From Piscicola geometra (Eukaryota > Annelida > Clitellata > Hirudinida > Piscicolidae), in contig OX030957.1 in assembly GCA_943735955.1 (NCBI GenBank), forward strand, positions 697,001-761,000: DNA of 64,000 nt, given 5' to 3'. The number at the start of each line of letters is the position of its first letter. The first letter of the stretch is position 1. Below the pieces are notes generated by a model. That model did not search any database. It worked only from the letters and a program-made list of their open reading frames with translations, and was not told the DNA's origin. Below are positions 53,201 through 64,000 of the stretch, piece by piece. A program made the position numbers and the translations under genes.

Positions 53201-56200
53201 CAACGATATAAAAAATGATGAAACTAAAAAATCAAATCAAAGTAAATTAAATATAAAAATTAAGTTTTACAAAAATTTGTGCAAATTATGTATTACAAAT
53301 ATTATTATTAGCAATTAAATTTATTTTAACCCATTAACGCATGACTCAAAGGAATTAATTAATTTTTTAACATTTTATTGAAAACCCGATTCTAACAAAT
53401 AAAATCAAAAAATTAGTCTGAAATATTTTATACAAAAAAAGTTATGATGAAAATAAAAAATGTCCTTAAAAAAGGACGCTATGCATTGCTACCGACGGTA
53501 ATCACGATTCGTGGTAGATGCTAAAGCCCTCTAAATGTAAAGCTACATTACATTTAAGGCATTTCTTTTGCACTTTCTTTCCACATTGCTTGAATCTTTT
53601 TTGCCCATCTCCAATTTGACTAATAAAATGATCTTATTAGTTTGGATACCACCGATCCACCAAGGCCTAAATCGCTGTTGCAATCTTCCGATGCTCCTTG
53701 ATATGGGTTTACCAAATAACCAAGCCTATTATTTAGACGCCAAACTGTATTCCCAAACCTTATAGGTTTCCCTCTGATAAGTTCTTTTGATGAATGCCTC
53801 CCATAATATGACACGATTGATTCATCAATTGCCAAATGACATTCTTTGGGCTAAAATTTGTAAAATCTGTCATTCATAGCATCAAATAATGGACGCACTT
53901 TGGCCATTCTGTCTAATTTATTAGTTTTCTCATTGTCATTGCAATGAAAATATCTTAATAATTATTCAAATCTGTTGACAGTTATAGCATTGCTTACAGC
54001 TAGATTGTGTCCATGGTCGCTTTGTTCGCAATACATCCTGCGGTTTGCCATAGGAACATAGTCTCTTGATTTTGAGGGTAGAGCGCTATAGAAATTTATT
54101 TGATTGATTGCCTGAAAGAATGAGTATAGGCTATAATTATGCTTTCAGGTTTGCTCCTTTAGCAAACCGCAGGATTTACTGCGAACAAAGCGACCATGGA
54201 CACAATCTAGCTATACTGTATAGTTATCAACTTGATGACTGTTACATAAAAAAATTAATTAAACAATGTGAGGAAAGACATGTTTTCAAATTTTGATTTG
54301 TCGTGTGAACTGTTAGAACTGTATCTGCTGAGAAGAAATCATTGTCATCTTCCAAAATACTAAGGACTTCATGAAGAGCGAATCTGAAAATAATTGTTTT
54401 TACCATCAGTATTACTGCATAGTGTCCTTAAAAAAGGACACTCAATAAAACACAGTTTTTGGAAATAATATTACATGTAAAATAAAATTTATTTTAAATA
54501 AAGATATAAGAATGAATAACAATGAAATATTATTATACATTATGAATGGTAGACATTAAATAAAATTATAACTAACTTTTTTTCATGAGCCATGACAAAA
54601 ACACAAAAAATTTAGTTATCGCCTTGAAAAATCAGAATATCGAAACAATCTATCAATTTCAAATCACAAAAAAATTTTTAACAAAGACTTCAGTTTATAT
54701 AGGACAGGATTAGCTGCAAAGATAATAAACATAATCAAGATAACTATTATTAAAAAAACTTTTTATTGCTGTCCTTAAAAAAGGACAGTATGCGTTAATG
54801 GGTTAATAACCGATGAAGATGAACAAAAACGATAAAATGGGAATCGATTGAGAATCAGGGAGGATTTGATGAATCATGGAGTTCGGGGCGTTAATTTAAA
54901 GCGACGACAGCGATGCTCATTCCATTCCACTTCTGTCAAGCGAGCATCTCACCAAAAAAACACTTTGAAAATCTCTTAATTAAGTGATTATTTATATTAT
55001 TTTTACCCAAAAAAATTGTTTTATATTAATATCGAAAAAAATTGAAACATACAAATATTTTATCCAAAAAATCAATGAAAAATCAGCCAACCTTCGAGAT
55101 AGTTTCTCATTCTCCTGTTCTTGACCGCCTCAACTCTCCTGAGACTCACGTCGGCCCCGTACCTGAGCAGGAGGCCCACCAGCTTGAAGTTGTTCCTCGC
55201 GATGGCATTGTCTATCGGCCTGCAAAATAAGTTGACGAATAATTACCTTTTAATTTAATTATCATTAATATATCAATAATTAATAAGAAAGTTTTAAACC
55301 TTAGTTTAAAAAATTAATTGTATAGCTTTAACAATTTTCCAATTACAGTGACCTTTTAGATATCCCCAAGCTTTTTTTCGAAACTTTAAAAGTTACATTA
55401 ACCAAAACGTTAAAACCATTTTGAAAATCCGGAAAAAAGTTTTATAACCAAACCAAGGTCAAGTTTAGTATAAAAACAACTTATTTCAAAAATCCTATTT
55501 TAAATATCTTTTAAATTAGTATATTTTAAAATTCAAAGTCCTAAATTAAAAAATAAAAACAAAATATAATAAACAGAACTAAGTTCATGTTGATAAAAAA
55601 AGACAAAAAAAAGTGTATTATTAAAAATTACGCCTTTTAACTTTTCAGTAATTTTAAAACGCTTTTTTTCATAGACAAGTTTTTTGTAGATGAATGGGAA
55701 AAATTATTATTTAGAAAACTTAACTTTTATGAGCTTACTGGCCATAACAACTATATTGTAACAACAATTATAACAACTCATCGTATTATCGATTCAACTT
55801 TAGAATAGCGATGCTCAAAAAAAAAGAAAAATTCATATCCGAGCGAAATACCATCACTGATGAAAAGTCCATCTGAGTATATTCAATTAAAATTTTTATG
55901 GTGCTGAAATAATTTATTTTATATACTAAACTAATTAATCAATTATCAAAAACAATTTTTTGAAGAAAAAAAAACCTCTTATTTTTTCAGATATGTCTAT
56001 TAACCCCGAAATTCTAAATAGATAACATTCGAAGATATTCAAGAAATTCGAAGATAACTGAGAGGCTACTGTAAGTCAAGTTTGCATGATTAGACCATTC
56101 GAGATAATGTCATAAACACAAGTATGATATTTAGATCTAATTCTTATTCATTTTTATATAATCGATGCAATATTATTTTTCTATTTTATGAAATTTCATC

Positions 56201-59200
56201 ACGTACAAAAAATCTATAAATTATATTTTCATTATTTTCTAATTAGTGGGTTTTTTATACAATCATTTTTATCGTTTTCAGTTTTTTAAGTTTAATATTT
56301 TATTTATATTTCTATCTATATACTTTTCTCTTTTATTTCTTCATAACCCATTTATTTTCAATAATTTGACTAAACAAAAATATATTCATTAACCTAAATA
56401 AATCAAATGTAATATATACTTTTTATTCACAACTTTAATCCAGAAAAATTAGTCTAAAAATCTTTAAAAAAGCAAAATAATAAAAGCTCATCCCTGAAAA
56501 TTTTCCAAACCCTTCAGCCCTCCATGCAACCCCTAACACCACCCCCACCAACACCACCCCCACCAACACCACCATCACCACCACCTTCCCACCAACACCA
56601 CCCACCCACCCACACTACCTAGCCACCCAAACCAACCCCCACTCACCATCACCAAAACCACCCACCAACACTCACCCACCAACACCATTCACCCACCCAC
56701 ACTACCCACCCACACCACCCACCAACACCACCCACCCACCAACACCACCCACCAACACCCACCCACCAACACCACCCACCAACACCCACCCACCAACACC
56801 ACCCACCAACACCACCCACCAACACCCACCCACCAACACCACCCACCAACACCACCCACCAACACCACCCACCCACCAACACCACCCACCAACACCACCA
56901 ACCCACCAACACCACCCACCAACACCATTCACCCACCAACACCACCCACCCACACCAACCAACACCACCCACCAACACCACCCACCAACACCACCCACCA
57001 ACACCACCCACCAACACCACCCACCAACACCACCCACCAACACCACCCACCAACACCACCTACCCACCAACACCACCTACCCACCAACACCACCTACCCA
57101 CCAACACCACCCACCCACCAACACCACCCACCCACCAACACCACCCACCCACCAACACCACCCACCCACCAACACCCACCCACCAACACCACCCACCCAC
57201 CAACACCCACCCACCAACACCACCCACCCACCAACACCACCCACCAACACCACCCACCTAGTTCCATCCAGGGCTTTGGAGTTGGGCATGGCGCCGTAGG
57301 ACAGCAGCAGTTCGGTGATGGCGAGGTTGCCGTGGAGACTGGAGAGGTGGAGGGGAGTCACGCCCAGGTTGTTCTGCACGTTTGAGTTGATTTGCCCTTC
57401 TGATAAGTATCGGTAAACCAACGCCTGGTGGTGGATTTTGCAGAAGATAGCTTTTGAAACATTGTGACTTGGTCGATTGCTGTTTTGTGAATTATTTGAT
57501 TGCTGAGCGTTGAATTAGTTTTTGATTTTTGATTTTTTATATTTAATAAAATATTTCTGAATTTTCATTTATAGAAATAAAAAATATTTTGAGCTTTAAA
57601 AAAGTAAGTTCAATTTTTATCAACCTAGAAACGCATATCGAAAACAATAAATTCTGAATGTCAAAAATATTTTAGTTTCATTTTAAATCAACTAAAAGAT
57701 GTATTTTCAAATTTCAATATTCTTTTTGTATACTTTGATTTAGATATGTGCACCTATGTGTTTAGTGTTTTTTAGTATGCCATTTCGTGAGCCTTTTCAT
57801 TAATTTCAAAAGTTCAATTCTTTTTTCCTCTTTTTGTCTTTTTAGTAACTATTTTTCAAACGCATTTACAGTTTGTTTTCTTTACTGATAATTATTATTT
57901 GCTCATCGTGAATTTGTTTTCGCGTCTTTTTGCTGTACATTTCTTTCGGGGTGTTTTATAACTTTTTAAAGAATGTCTTTTTCTGTGTATTTCTAAAATG
58001 TCGAGTGTTATTTCCCCTCGTTAGATCGACTTTTAAAATTTAAGTGTGCTTATAAATACGCTCAAAATGCTCCTACCTACTTTACAACTTTTATAGACTT
58101 TTTAAATGTCTCAACTGGATTATTATATCAAAGTATCCGTTAGGCAAACAGTAAGCGTAGGGTAAAATTTTTATTTAAGAGAATACGTTTTTCGCAAAGT
58201 CAATTTAATGGTCTTTGAGCGGTTGAGAAGGGCATATTGCGGGAGGCTCTAGGGATCAAATCAAAAGAGTGTTATTAAGACGCCATGCCTGGCGTCCATT
58301 AAACGTCTGAGTCACTCGAGTTTGTATTTATGTGCGTGCATTTATATGTCATTTTCATTGCTTGATTTTTTATAAAAGTAAATGCCTTCTTGCACTACTC
58401 TCGTGTGCGTATAAAGTGAAATTTATTATTATTATGATTTTATCTAAAAAGGTCATTTATTAATATTTTAAAAATATTTTTTTATTGTATAAAACTAACC
58501 ATTGACTGGGACTTTGTGGCGAGATGCAGTTTAGTGTTACCGAGGCCTCTGGCACTGGTAGTGTGGTGTGGTGTAGAGGGAGGATGGAAGGAGGATGGGT
58601 GAAGGCTGTTGTTCTTCCGTTGTTTTCCTTTGCTGAACGACTTTGAAGGAGAGAAATAGAAGCCGAATTGCGGTGTTGAGTGTGGTAGAGTGGATTGCAT
58701 GTTAGTTATTTGAATAGTGTTGCTGTGTCTGTTGTTGCTGTTGTTGAAGTTATCATTGTTGATTGAACTAAAGTCGTTGCTAGTATTAAAATAGTTGTAG
58801 TTGCTGATATGATTGTTGTTGTTGTTGTTTTTGTTGGATTTATTCTTGTAGCCGTTGTTACCTTTAGATTTGAACGGAGTTGAGAGATTAGAGTTGCTGT
58901 TTTGTTCAAATGAGCAGGTCTTTAAACTATTCTTATTGCTATGTTGCTTACTGAAAGTATTATTGTTTATATTTTGATTGTTAAGGTTATTATTTAAACC
59001 ATTGAAACTGTTGTTGTTATCATCTTTATATTTTAAATAGTTGTTATTGCTGTTGTTTTGAGTCAGATTTAACATTTTATTATTATCATTTACGTTTATA
59101 TTATATTGAAGATTGTTTTCGTGAATGTTCTTATTTTCGAATTGGAATGAGTTAGAGTTGTGATAAAGATTCTGAAAAAAATGTTTAGTTTTGAGCTTTT

Positions 59201-62200
59201 TTCATACACCTGTGTACTTGTAATTGAAACAGCTTTTAAATTTATAGCTTAAATCAAAGTCATTATTACTTATAAGAAATCTTATGCTTTAAATTGTATT
59301 CAATAATGTGGTCTTTTGTTTGATACAAATACGAAGCTAACCTGGTTGGAGACTAGATGCAACGGCTCTGTTTCACGACTTCAAAAATAAATTGTTAAAC
59401 TTTTAACTTTAAATTTAGCAACCAAACTAAATGATAGAGTTTACAATTAATACAATAATAAAAAAGTTACTAAAAAATAATTAAGCCTTAAAACCGAATG
59501 AAGTGCTTTATAAGGTTTAGATTATTTTATTAATGAATCCTTTAACGTTCAATTCAACAAAACCATAAAGCGAAGTATATCGATAGGTTAGAAACCCGTT
59601 GATAAAAACTGTGGTTGTTCTCGCTTGGAGACCCCCGCCTTCATACAAACATATACCCATACATTTATAAGTAGTTTGATTGGCCGAGCGTTAATATATG
59701 CATGACTTTGATTGGTCACTACTTGTGAAAAAACATGACTAAAACATATATTACGCAGCTTTAAGATTAACATTTTATAGCTAACGGCACTGTTTATTTA
59801 CTAATATCAGCTGATGTATGTAAGACATGAAAATAATGATAAATAAAAGCGGCCATTTTTTTTAAATCTTTCGGTAACTATTTGATACGAGATATATCGT
59901 AAAATGAACAAGAATTATGGCTTATTTACTTCTAGAATATGACCTGAATGAAAAAGATAGAAACAATCAAAGTCGAAAAAATTTCATCGAAATGATTTAT
60001 TGCTCTAATAATTAGAGTCTAATATGCAGCATATCCTTTGCAGCTTTAACAAATTAAAATCTGTTCACAGTCGTTTGAAAATTAAGTTTTTACCACTTTA
60101 TTAAACTCGATATGATAAAAATGTAAAAATATTGTGAAATTGTTCACTAAAAAAATGTTGGCATAATATTGGTCAGAGGACTAAAAGTCATCAGCATGTT
60201 TTACTAATAAAACGTGGGTAGATGTTTCATAATTTTAAAGTATTTTCTTTTGCTTATCAGCAGTCAGAATATTTCTTCTTGGATAGTCCTGACATGTTTT
60301 ATTTTAAATCTTCTTTTTATCAATGTCAGCTACCATGATACAAAATAGGTGGTTAAATTAAGTTGATAATGGGTTTGAAAATATTATAGAACAGTGTCAT
60401 AATGTTGAAAAAAAGACCTATTTCACTGTTAGTGGGCAAGTCACTTCAAAACCCAACAGGCTATAGGCTGCTCCATTCTCTTGACTGATCTCTTTTGCTT
60501 CTGCTGGTGCACATGGAATGTGCTTGGTTTTCTTTAGCTCAAATCTCTTCTAGCCCTTTGTATTTTGTTTTTATTGAATGAGTGAGAATGAATAAGCCTT
60601 ATTCAATAAGGAAGGAACATACTCTCTCAGTGGGATGGTTTTCGAGAATAAAAACAATTGATGCACTATCTTTTACGTGAAATACTTAATAATAGGTTTT
60701 TATTACCTTCAATTAAGTTTAAACTTTTAAAAATTAAGTTTTACGTGAAATACTTAATAATTGGTAAAATAGAATATCTTAAATTTATAAGATATTTTTC
60801 ACCATATTACTAGTAAAACATTTTTAATAAATTAAAAAATATTATGTGAAATTTTTCAATAAAAAAGTTGTTGCATAATATTGGTCAGAGCACTAAATGT
60901 CATAGGCAAAATTTAAATTATTTTATTTTGCCTATTAGCATTACCACACAGCTATTTAAACATTGGAAACTTGTCTTCAATAATTGTTATGGATGTGTGC
61001 TTGTGTGTATGTGCATTTTATGTTTGGTGGACCAATCAAATGCATGCATACTAATCAACGCTGGGCCAATCAAACTATATGAGTATATGTTTGTATGAAG
61101 GCGGGGGTCTACAAGCGAGAGCATCCAAAACTGTTTTTAATCAAATTCATTTTACCATTATTAAAAAATGTACCGTAAAATATTATAATCTTCAGATATC
61201 GATAATTTTACACCATCACATTTTGACAAAATAATTTTTTGCGCTCTTATTCCGGACATCATTTATTTAATCGTCTATTTGAAAACTCGAATGTGTACGC
61301 CGGCCAATAAGAATTCGTTGAGACGATTCTTTCAAAATTTTCCAAGATTTTTGTATTTTACGGTAGTCATCCATTATAAAAAATTACTAAAAAGTGAGTT
61401 TAAATTTTTTTATTCAAAACTTGGTGAGTTAGATTTAAAATCATATATATTTTATCGGAATTTAAAAGTCTTTTTCATTTATCCCCTTTAAAAAATAGGA
61501 TTGAAAAAATCTTTGTTCAATATTGGTTGCTAAATCAATAGTTAGCATAATTTTAACGTTTTTGCGAGTCTATTTAAAACATTCCTTTTAGGTATGTAAA
61601 TATTTTATATACTATTCCTATGTATATATTTGTGTTTATGTGTACGCGTGTTACTGTATTCACCGTAGAGTTTTCATTAATTTATCGAAAGAAAAAATAT
61701 TTTGCGAGAGATGCACTTCAACACATTTATAAATCAATAAAAAATTATTCTTTCAAATCATTTTTATGAAACTTTTTAATCAACATTTTATGTTCATTTT
61801 AAAAGTTTTTTTAGAAGATTTTTCAATGAAGTAAGGCTGATAAAAGTTGGCTTTTCTTTTTTGGCACGGTACAATGTACATACACAATTTCTTGAATTGT
61901 CAATGTGAATAAAATATTATTTTCGAAAAATTCATTTTAGAAATCTTATCTATAAAATCCAGAATATAAGACAAGAGATTACCTCTCTCGATGCTATTAT
62001 GTTAATGAATTAACCTTCTGTATAAATAAATGTATAATTTATCAGCTCCTATGTGCCTGACTTAGATTAATAACATTTATATACAATCTAAGAATTTATA
62101 TTTTGTATACTTTAGCTTTTTTAATGGTATGAAAATGATTTTTAGATGAAATAGAGAAAGTTCTGAAACAGGTGGGCACAAAACAAAATCCTAGAATAGC

Positions 62201-63492
62201 AGAAAAATGAACATTTTTATTGTACAACCTTCTTTTATAACAAACGCCCTATTAGATAACCATTCTTAAACTACTTTATAATCTATATTTGTTTATTTTT
62301 GATTCAAACTATTATTAGACTCAGCTCTACATGAAGGCAGTTTATTTTATTATTAATCCTGCATTCGCTTTGAAAACGAGTCCAATAGTGAAGCTCTCAT
62401 GTAATCTCTAGCTTTTAAAATAAAAATAAAATAATTCAGCTCAAACGATCAATTTAGATTGCACCATTTAATTTTTATTTTCAAGTAGCGTCTTCCAACT
62501 TCTTTTAGGGTTAAGTGTCAAACTCGAAAAGTTCTCGAGATAAACTGAAAGTCTGAAATATAAAAATACAAAACAAAAGTCTCACCCTGTGAAGCTGAGA
62601 TTTTCTGGGAGTTGGTCGCTTGGGGAGAAGGGGCGCGAGGGACCCGGATTTTCAAACATCTGCCGCGTCTTCCAATGAGCTTCTGGCAGATCAATATTTG
62701 TTTTATTCAATTAAATACGTAATTAAATTCAATAAAACAAAATTAGTATTGGGTTTTTCTAAGAATTACAGGGACCGGTCTAAATTAATAAATTGCTTGT
62801 TTTAATGGAAGTGAAAAGTTTCATTTCGATGTCTCTTATTTAATTTAATATCCGTTCTCTAAAGTGCTTACTTTTCATTATCGATTTTCCTTTCGAATTC
62901 CGCTTAGTTCCAGTTTTGAAATTCTTCTGCTCTGAATCGGTAATGTCGCCGCTGTAGCCTCCATTGCTGAGTGTTTCAAGGTTATTGGGAAATTGACTCA
63001 AATTATGCGTGGGTCGTTTATTGGTGTTGAAATTGTTGTTGTCATTGTTGTTGTAATGCTTTATTGCTTCATTATTGGTTTTATTATTGTTAAAATAGTT
63101 GTTTTGCAGGGGGCTTGCAATTGGGTCATGCTTAGGTGTGATATAATCTGAAGTTGAGAGGTTGTAGACTGTGTTGAGGATGTTGTGGTTGTATACATTC
63201 ATGGTTGTCGATAACTTTTTGAAACTGTAGTTGTTGATCCGTTGGTTCTCGTAGTCTGAAATATTTTTAAAAAAGATTTCATTATTATAGATTTAACTCA
63301 TTTAAACTGCTGACTGCTAATTCAATTTTAATTCTGATATTTATTGATACATTCCTATCAATTATTAAATATTGCATTGACGATTAATGTCGTCCAAGAC
63401 TTACTTTTGAACAAGTCGGTACCACATTGTCCACCTCTCTCCTCTGTAATCGTGTTTCTTGGAACGGAATTCTGGTGGAGTTGTGACACTGA
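50260..63492 (-). CDS. BCOR: BCOR-like corepressor: Asn-rich region, ankyrin repeats, PUFD-like domain, basic tail (5' end outside window)
   Basis: Exons: 63492-63405, 63255-62872, 62682-62586, 59378-59342, 59171-58500, 57424-57258, 55219-55092, 52843-52781, 51731-51596, 51460-50260. The frame is continuous for 991 codons. Two long Asn-rich exons precede GNTKLHLATKSQSM, GVTPLHLSSLHGNLAITELL and RPIDNAIARNNFKLVGLLLR, which are three ankyrin repeats. KFLWGFPEAESGF, DDDDDGDAVNTTFDIF and a PUFD-like segment follow (about residues 571-670), including STLCHMLTDVCKFLSITQKAF. This order (ANK, acidic linker, PUFD) is that of BCOR/BCORL1, which bind PCGF1 in the PRC1.1 polycomb complex in the nucleus. 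About 310 residues then follow: Ser/Thr-rich, TNN repeats and a basic end (KKKRECSAKSG, GMKRRL). The PUFD match is weak in detail and the donor at 51595 (GTTCGT) is non-canonical. Earlier exons probably lie beyond 64000. Confidence 0.75.
52410..52590 (+). mobile_element. Merlin-type (ISXO2-like) transposase fragment
   Basis: A plus-strand frame reads CVNPTTGAHKQCIESLCLVY, then KVQNKRKYGKYRSL and LYEFLCMRH. The VNPTTGAH...IESL block and the later (Y)LxEF(L/M)W-like block mark ISXO2-like (Merlin) transposases. The catalytic Trp-rich end is changed and both termini are missing, so it is a relic. It lies in the intron of the BCOR-like gene in antisense orientation. Confidence 0.7.
53510..54050 (-). 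pseudogene. piggyBac transposase remnant, copy 2
   Basis: The minus strand has ANRRMYCEQSDHGHNLAVSN, LAIDESIVSYYGRHSSKE, RGKPIRFGNTVWRLNNRLGY and NPYQGASEDCNSDLG. Its stops and its internal deletion match copy 1, so the defect predates the spread of both copies. Confidence 0.88.
54062..54110 (+). mobile_element. 49-bp LINE 3'-tail insertion inside piggyBac copy 2
   Basis: Present only in copy 2, at the loop of the inverted segment. It contains TAGAGCGCTATAGAAATTTA followed by (TTGA)n, the same kind of 3' end and tail as the LINEs at 4327 and 47070. Copy 1 shows the uninterrupted site (GAACATAG|CCTGAAAG). Confidence 0.7.
55220..56500. other. BCOR-like intron, AT-rich part
   Basis: No exon or recognisable element was seen between the ankyrin exon at 55219 and the satellite at 56505. 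Confidence 0.5.
56505..57257. repeat. 750-bp CCACCCACCAACA satellite at a BCOR-like intron start
   Basis: About 60 units of CCACCAACACCA/CCACCCACCAACA, 11-15 bp each. It ends exactly at the donor of exon 57424-57258, so on the gene's sense strand the intron begins GTGGGTGGTGTTGG. Trp/Val/Gly-rich frames across it are artefacts. Confidence 0.93.
59600..61143. mobile_element. 1.5-kb element with ~130-bp imperfect terminal inverted repeats
   Basis: The left end (59600-59735) and right end (61012-61143) are inverted copies. They share CTCGCTTG(G/T)AGACCCCCGCC, then TTCATACAAACATATAC, TTTGATTGGCC and a second TTTGATTGG. The interior has a diverged direct duplication (GCATAATATTGGTCAGAG near 60161 and 60869). 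A small minus-strand frame (60418-60540, e.g. KEISQENGAAYSLLGFEV) could be a decayed ORF. No known transposase was recognised and the target duplication is unclear. It lies in a BCOR-like intron. Confidence 0.6.
61144..62340. other. BCOR-like intron, unassigned part
   Basis: AT-rich. No exon, repeat array or mobile element was recognised. Short plus-strand frames at 61279-61491 are not family-like. Confidence 0.5.
62353..62407 (-). CDS. Candidate alternative terminal exon of the BCOR-like gene
   Basis: A TTTTAAAAGCTAG acceptor precedes a 55-base frame GDYMRASLLDSFSKRMQD and a stop. It is in the correct phase (2) to follow exon 62682-62586. AATAAA hexamers lie immediately downstream (62341-62346 on the minus strand). 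Use of this exon would end the protein before the ankyrin repeats. The phase match alone could be chance. Confidence 0.3.
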
Positions 63493-64000
63493 CTTAAAAA
63501 AATAAAAGAAAATAAAACGGTTAAAAATGTTTATATATGCATAGATAAATGAAACCAGTGATGGGGAAATTGATATGCATGGATGATAAACGTTTGATGG
63601 ATAAACGTAAGAACAGAATGTCAAGTAGTTTGACGATGGAGTGAATAAAGGAATACCAAGGTAATTGATTAATTGGCTATTCTAATTGATTCAGATACTA
63701 AATGTAAAATAAAGATGATAAAAATGTACAAATAGATTTAAATAATTGATTAACGCATTAAAGAATTTTTTCTATTAACATTGATATATTGCTTTGAAAA
63801 GAAAAATCTTTAAAAATAAATAAATCTTTTAATGATTAAACTCTAAAATTATTTAAAAACCTAGTTAGTTGCATTGTGCGTAAGGAAAACGATTTAAAAG
63901 CTGCACAAATCTTGAGAAACCCAGCAAAGGAAGACTTGATTGCTCCATTAGTATACGTCTAAGCAATACGTTACAAACCATTTGCTATATTGATTGAAGC
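63493..64000. other. Right edge of window, upstream of the last visible BCOR-like exon
   Basis: AT-rich sequence, probably intron of the BCOR-like gene. The visible first exon has two possible acceptors (start at 63492, phase 0, or 63488, phase 1), both open to the left. No further exon was identified. Confidence 0.45.

Larger units (their letters stand above)
53330..54802 (-). mobile_element. piggyBac-type element, defective, copy 2 (1473 bp)
   Basis: Same element as 28229-29650, with the same CCCATTAACGCAT ends, TTAA duplications (53326-53329, 54803-54806), deletions, inverted transposase segment and three TGTCCTTAAAAAAGGACA hairpins. Identity is high throughout. The inverted arms are longer and better kept here (about 56 bp, around 54000-54055 versus 54153-54210). 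It differs mainly by a 49-bp insertion at 54062-54110. It lies in the BCOR-like intron between exons 55219-55092 and 52843-52781. Confidence 0.92.

Noticed and set aside
54108..54296. Independent plus-strand gene in piggyBac copy 2
   Set aside because: LANRRIYCEQSDHGHNLA is the inverted duplicate of the transposase segment of the same element.
56649..57421. Trp/Val/Gly-rich frames over the CCACCAACA satellite
   Set aside because: Repeat translation. The true ankyrin exon stops at 57258 at a GT donor whose frame joins the next exon.

Overview
This is nuclear DNA of an intron-rich, AT-rich animal. Five multi-exon protein genes with conventional GT-AG introns can be read. They include an 889-residue alpha-actinin, a BCOR-type polycomb corepressor (a family known from animals) and a secreted PAN plus C-type-lectin protein. 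LINE, piggyBac, hAT and Merlin remnants and very abundant micro- and minisatellites fit an invertebrate, perhaps a spiralian, but nothing seen fixes the phylum. Nothing bacterial, no rRNA or tRNA gene and no CRISPR array was found.

Layout. (1) 1-3.1 kb, + strand: last five coding exons of a UMP-CMP kinase; its P-loop exons lie left of the window. (2) 3.1-6.4 kb: intergenic, with an RTE-like LINE 3' tip and a CR1/Jockey-type LINE relic that is itself interrupted by a 62-bp LINE tail. (3) 6.4-7.8 kb, - strand: a complete three-exon gene for a secreted 253-residue PAN/C-type-lectin-like protein. (4) 9.5-25.0 kb, + strand: a complete 23-exon alpha-actinin gene. Its introns are filled with minisatellites, two hAT-like elements and three copies of an LTR-like repeat. 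(5) 25-30.4 kb: intergenic, with a 1.42-kb piggyBac derivative. (6) 30.4-40.3 kb, - strand: an eight-coding-exon PH-domain gene of 342 codons. (7) 40.3-50.3 kb: gene-poor, AT-rich, with a LINE 3' end and a 66-bp direct repeat. (8) 50.3-63.5 kb and beyond, - strand: a BCOR-like gene (at least 10 exons, 990 residues visible) with an Asn-rich N-terminal part, ankyrin repeats, a PUFD-like domain and a long basic C-terminal tail. Its introns hold a Merlin fragment, a second piggyBac copy, a CCACCCACCAACA satellite and a 1.5-kb terminal-inverted-repeat element.

The genes are not an operon and share no evident pathway: pyrimidine nucleotide kinase, actin cross-linker, secreted lectin-like protein, membrane/PH adaptor and transcriptional corepressor. 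All exon chains were assembled by hand from splice sites and reading-frame continuity; every internal junction quoted keeps the frame.

Most notable: (a) many introns start with G/GT/GAT-rich repeats and end with AC/ACC/ATC-rich repeats on the sense strand, so the two intron ends could pair; (b) a piggyBac subfamily, present twice, carries a head-to-head duplication of part of its own transposase gene and three copies of one 18-bp hairpin; (c) very short LINE 3'-tail insertions; (d) a BCOR-like protein with a tail of roughly 310 residues after the PUFD-like domain, and a candidate early terminal exon.
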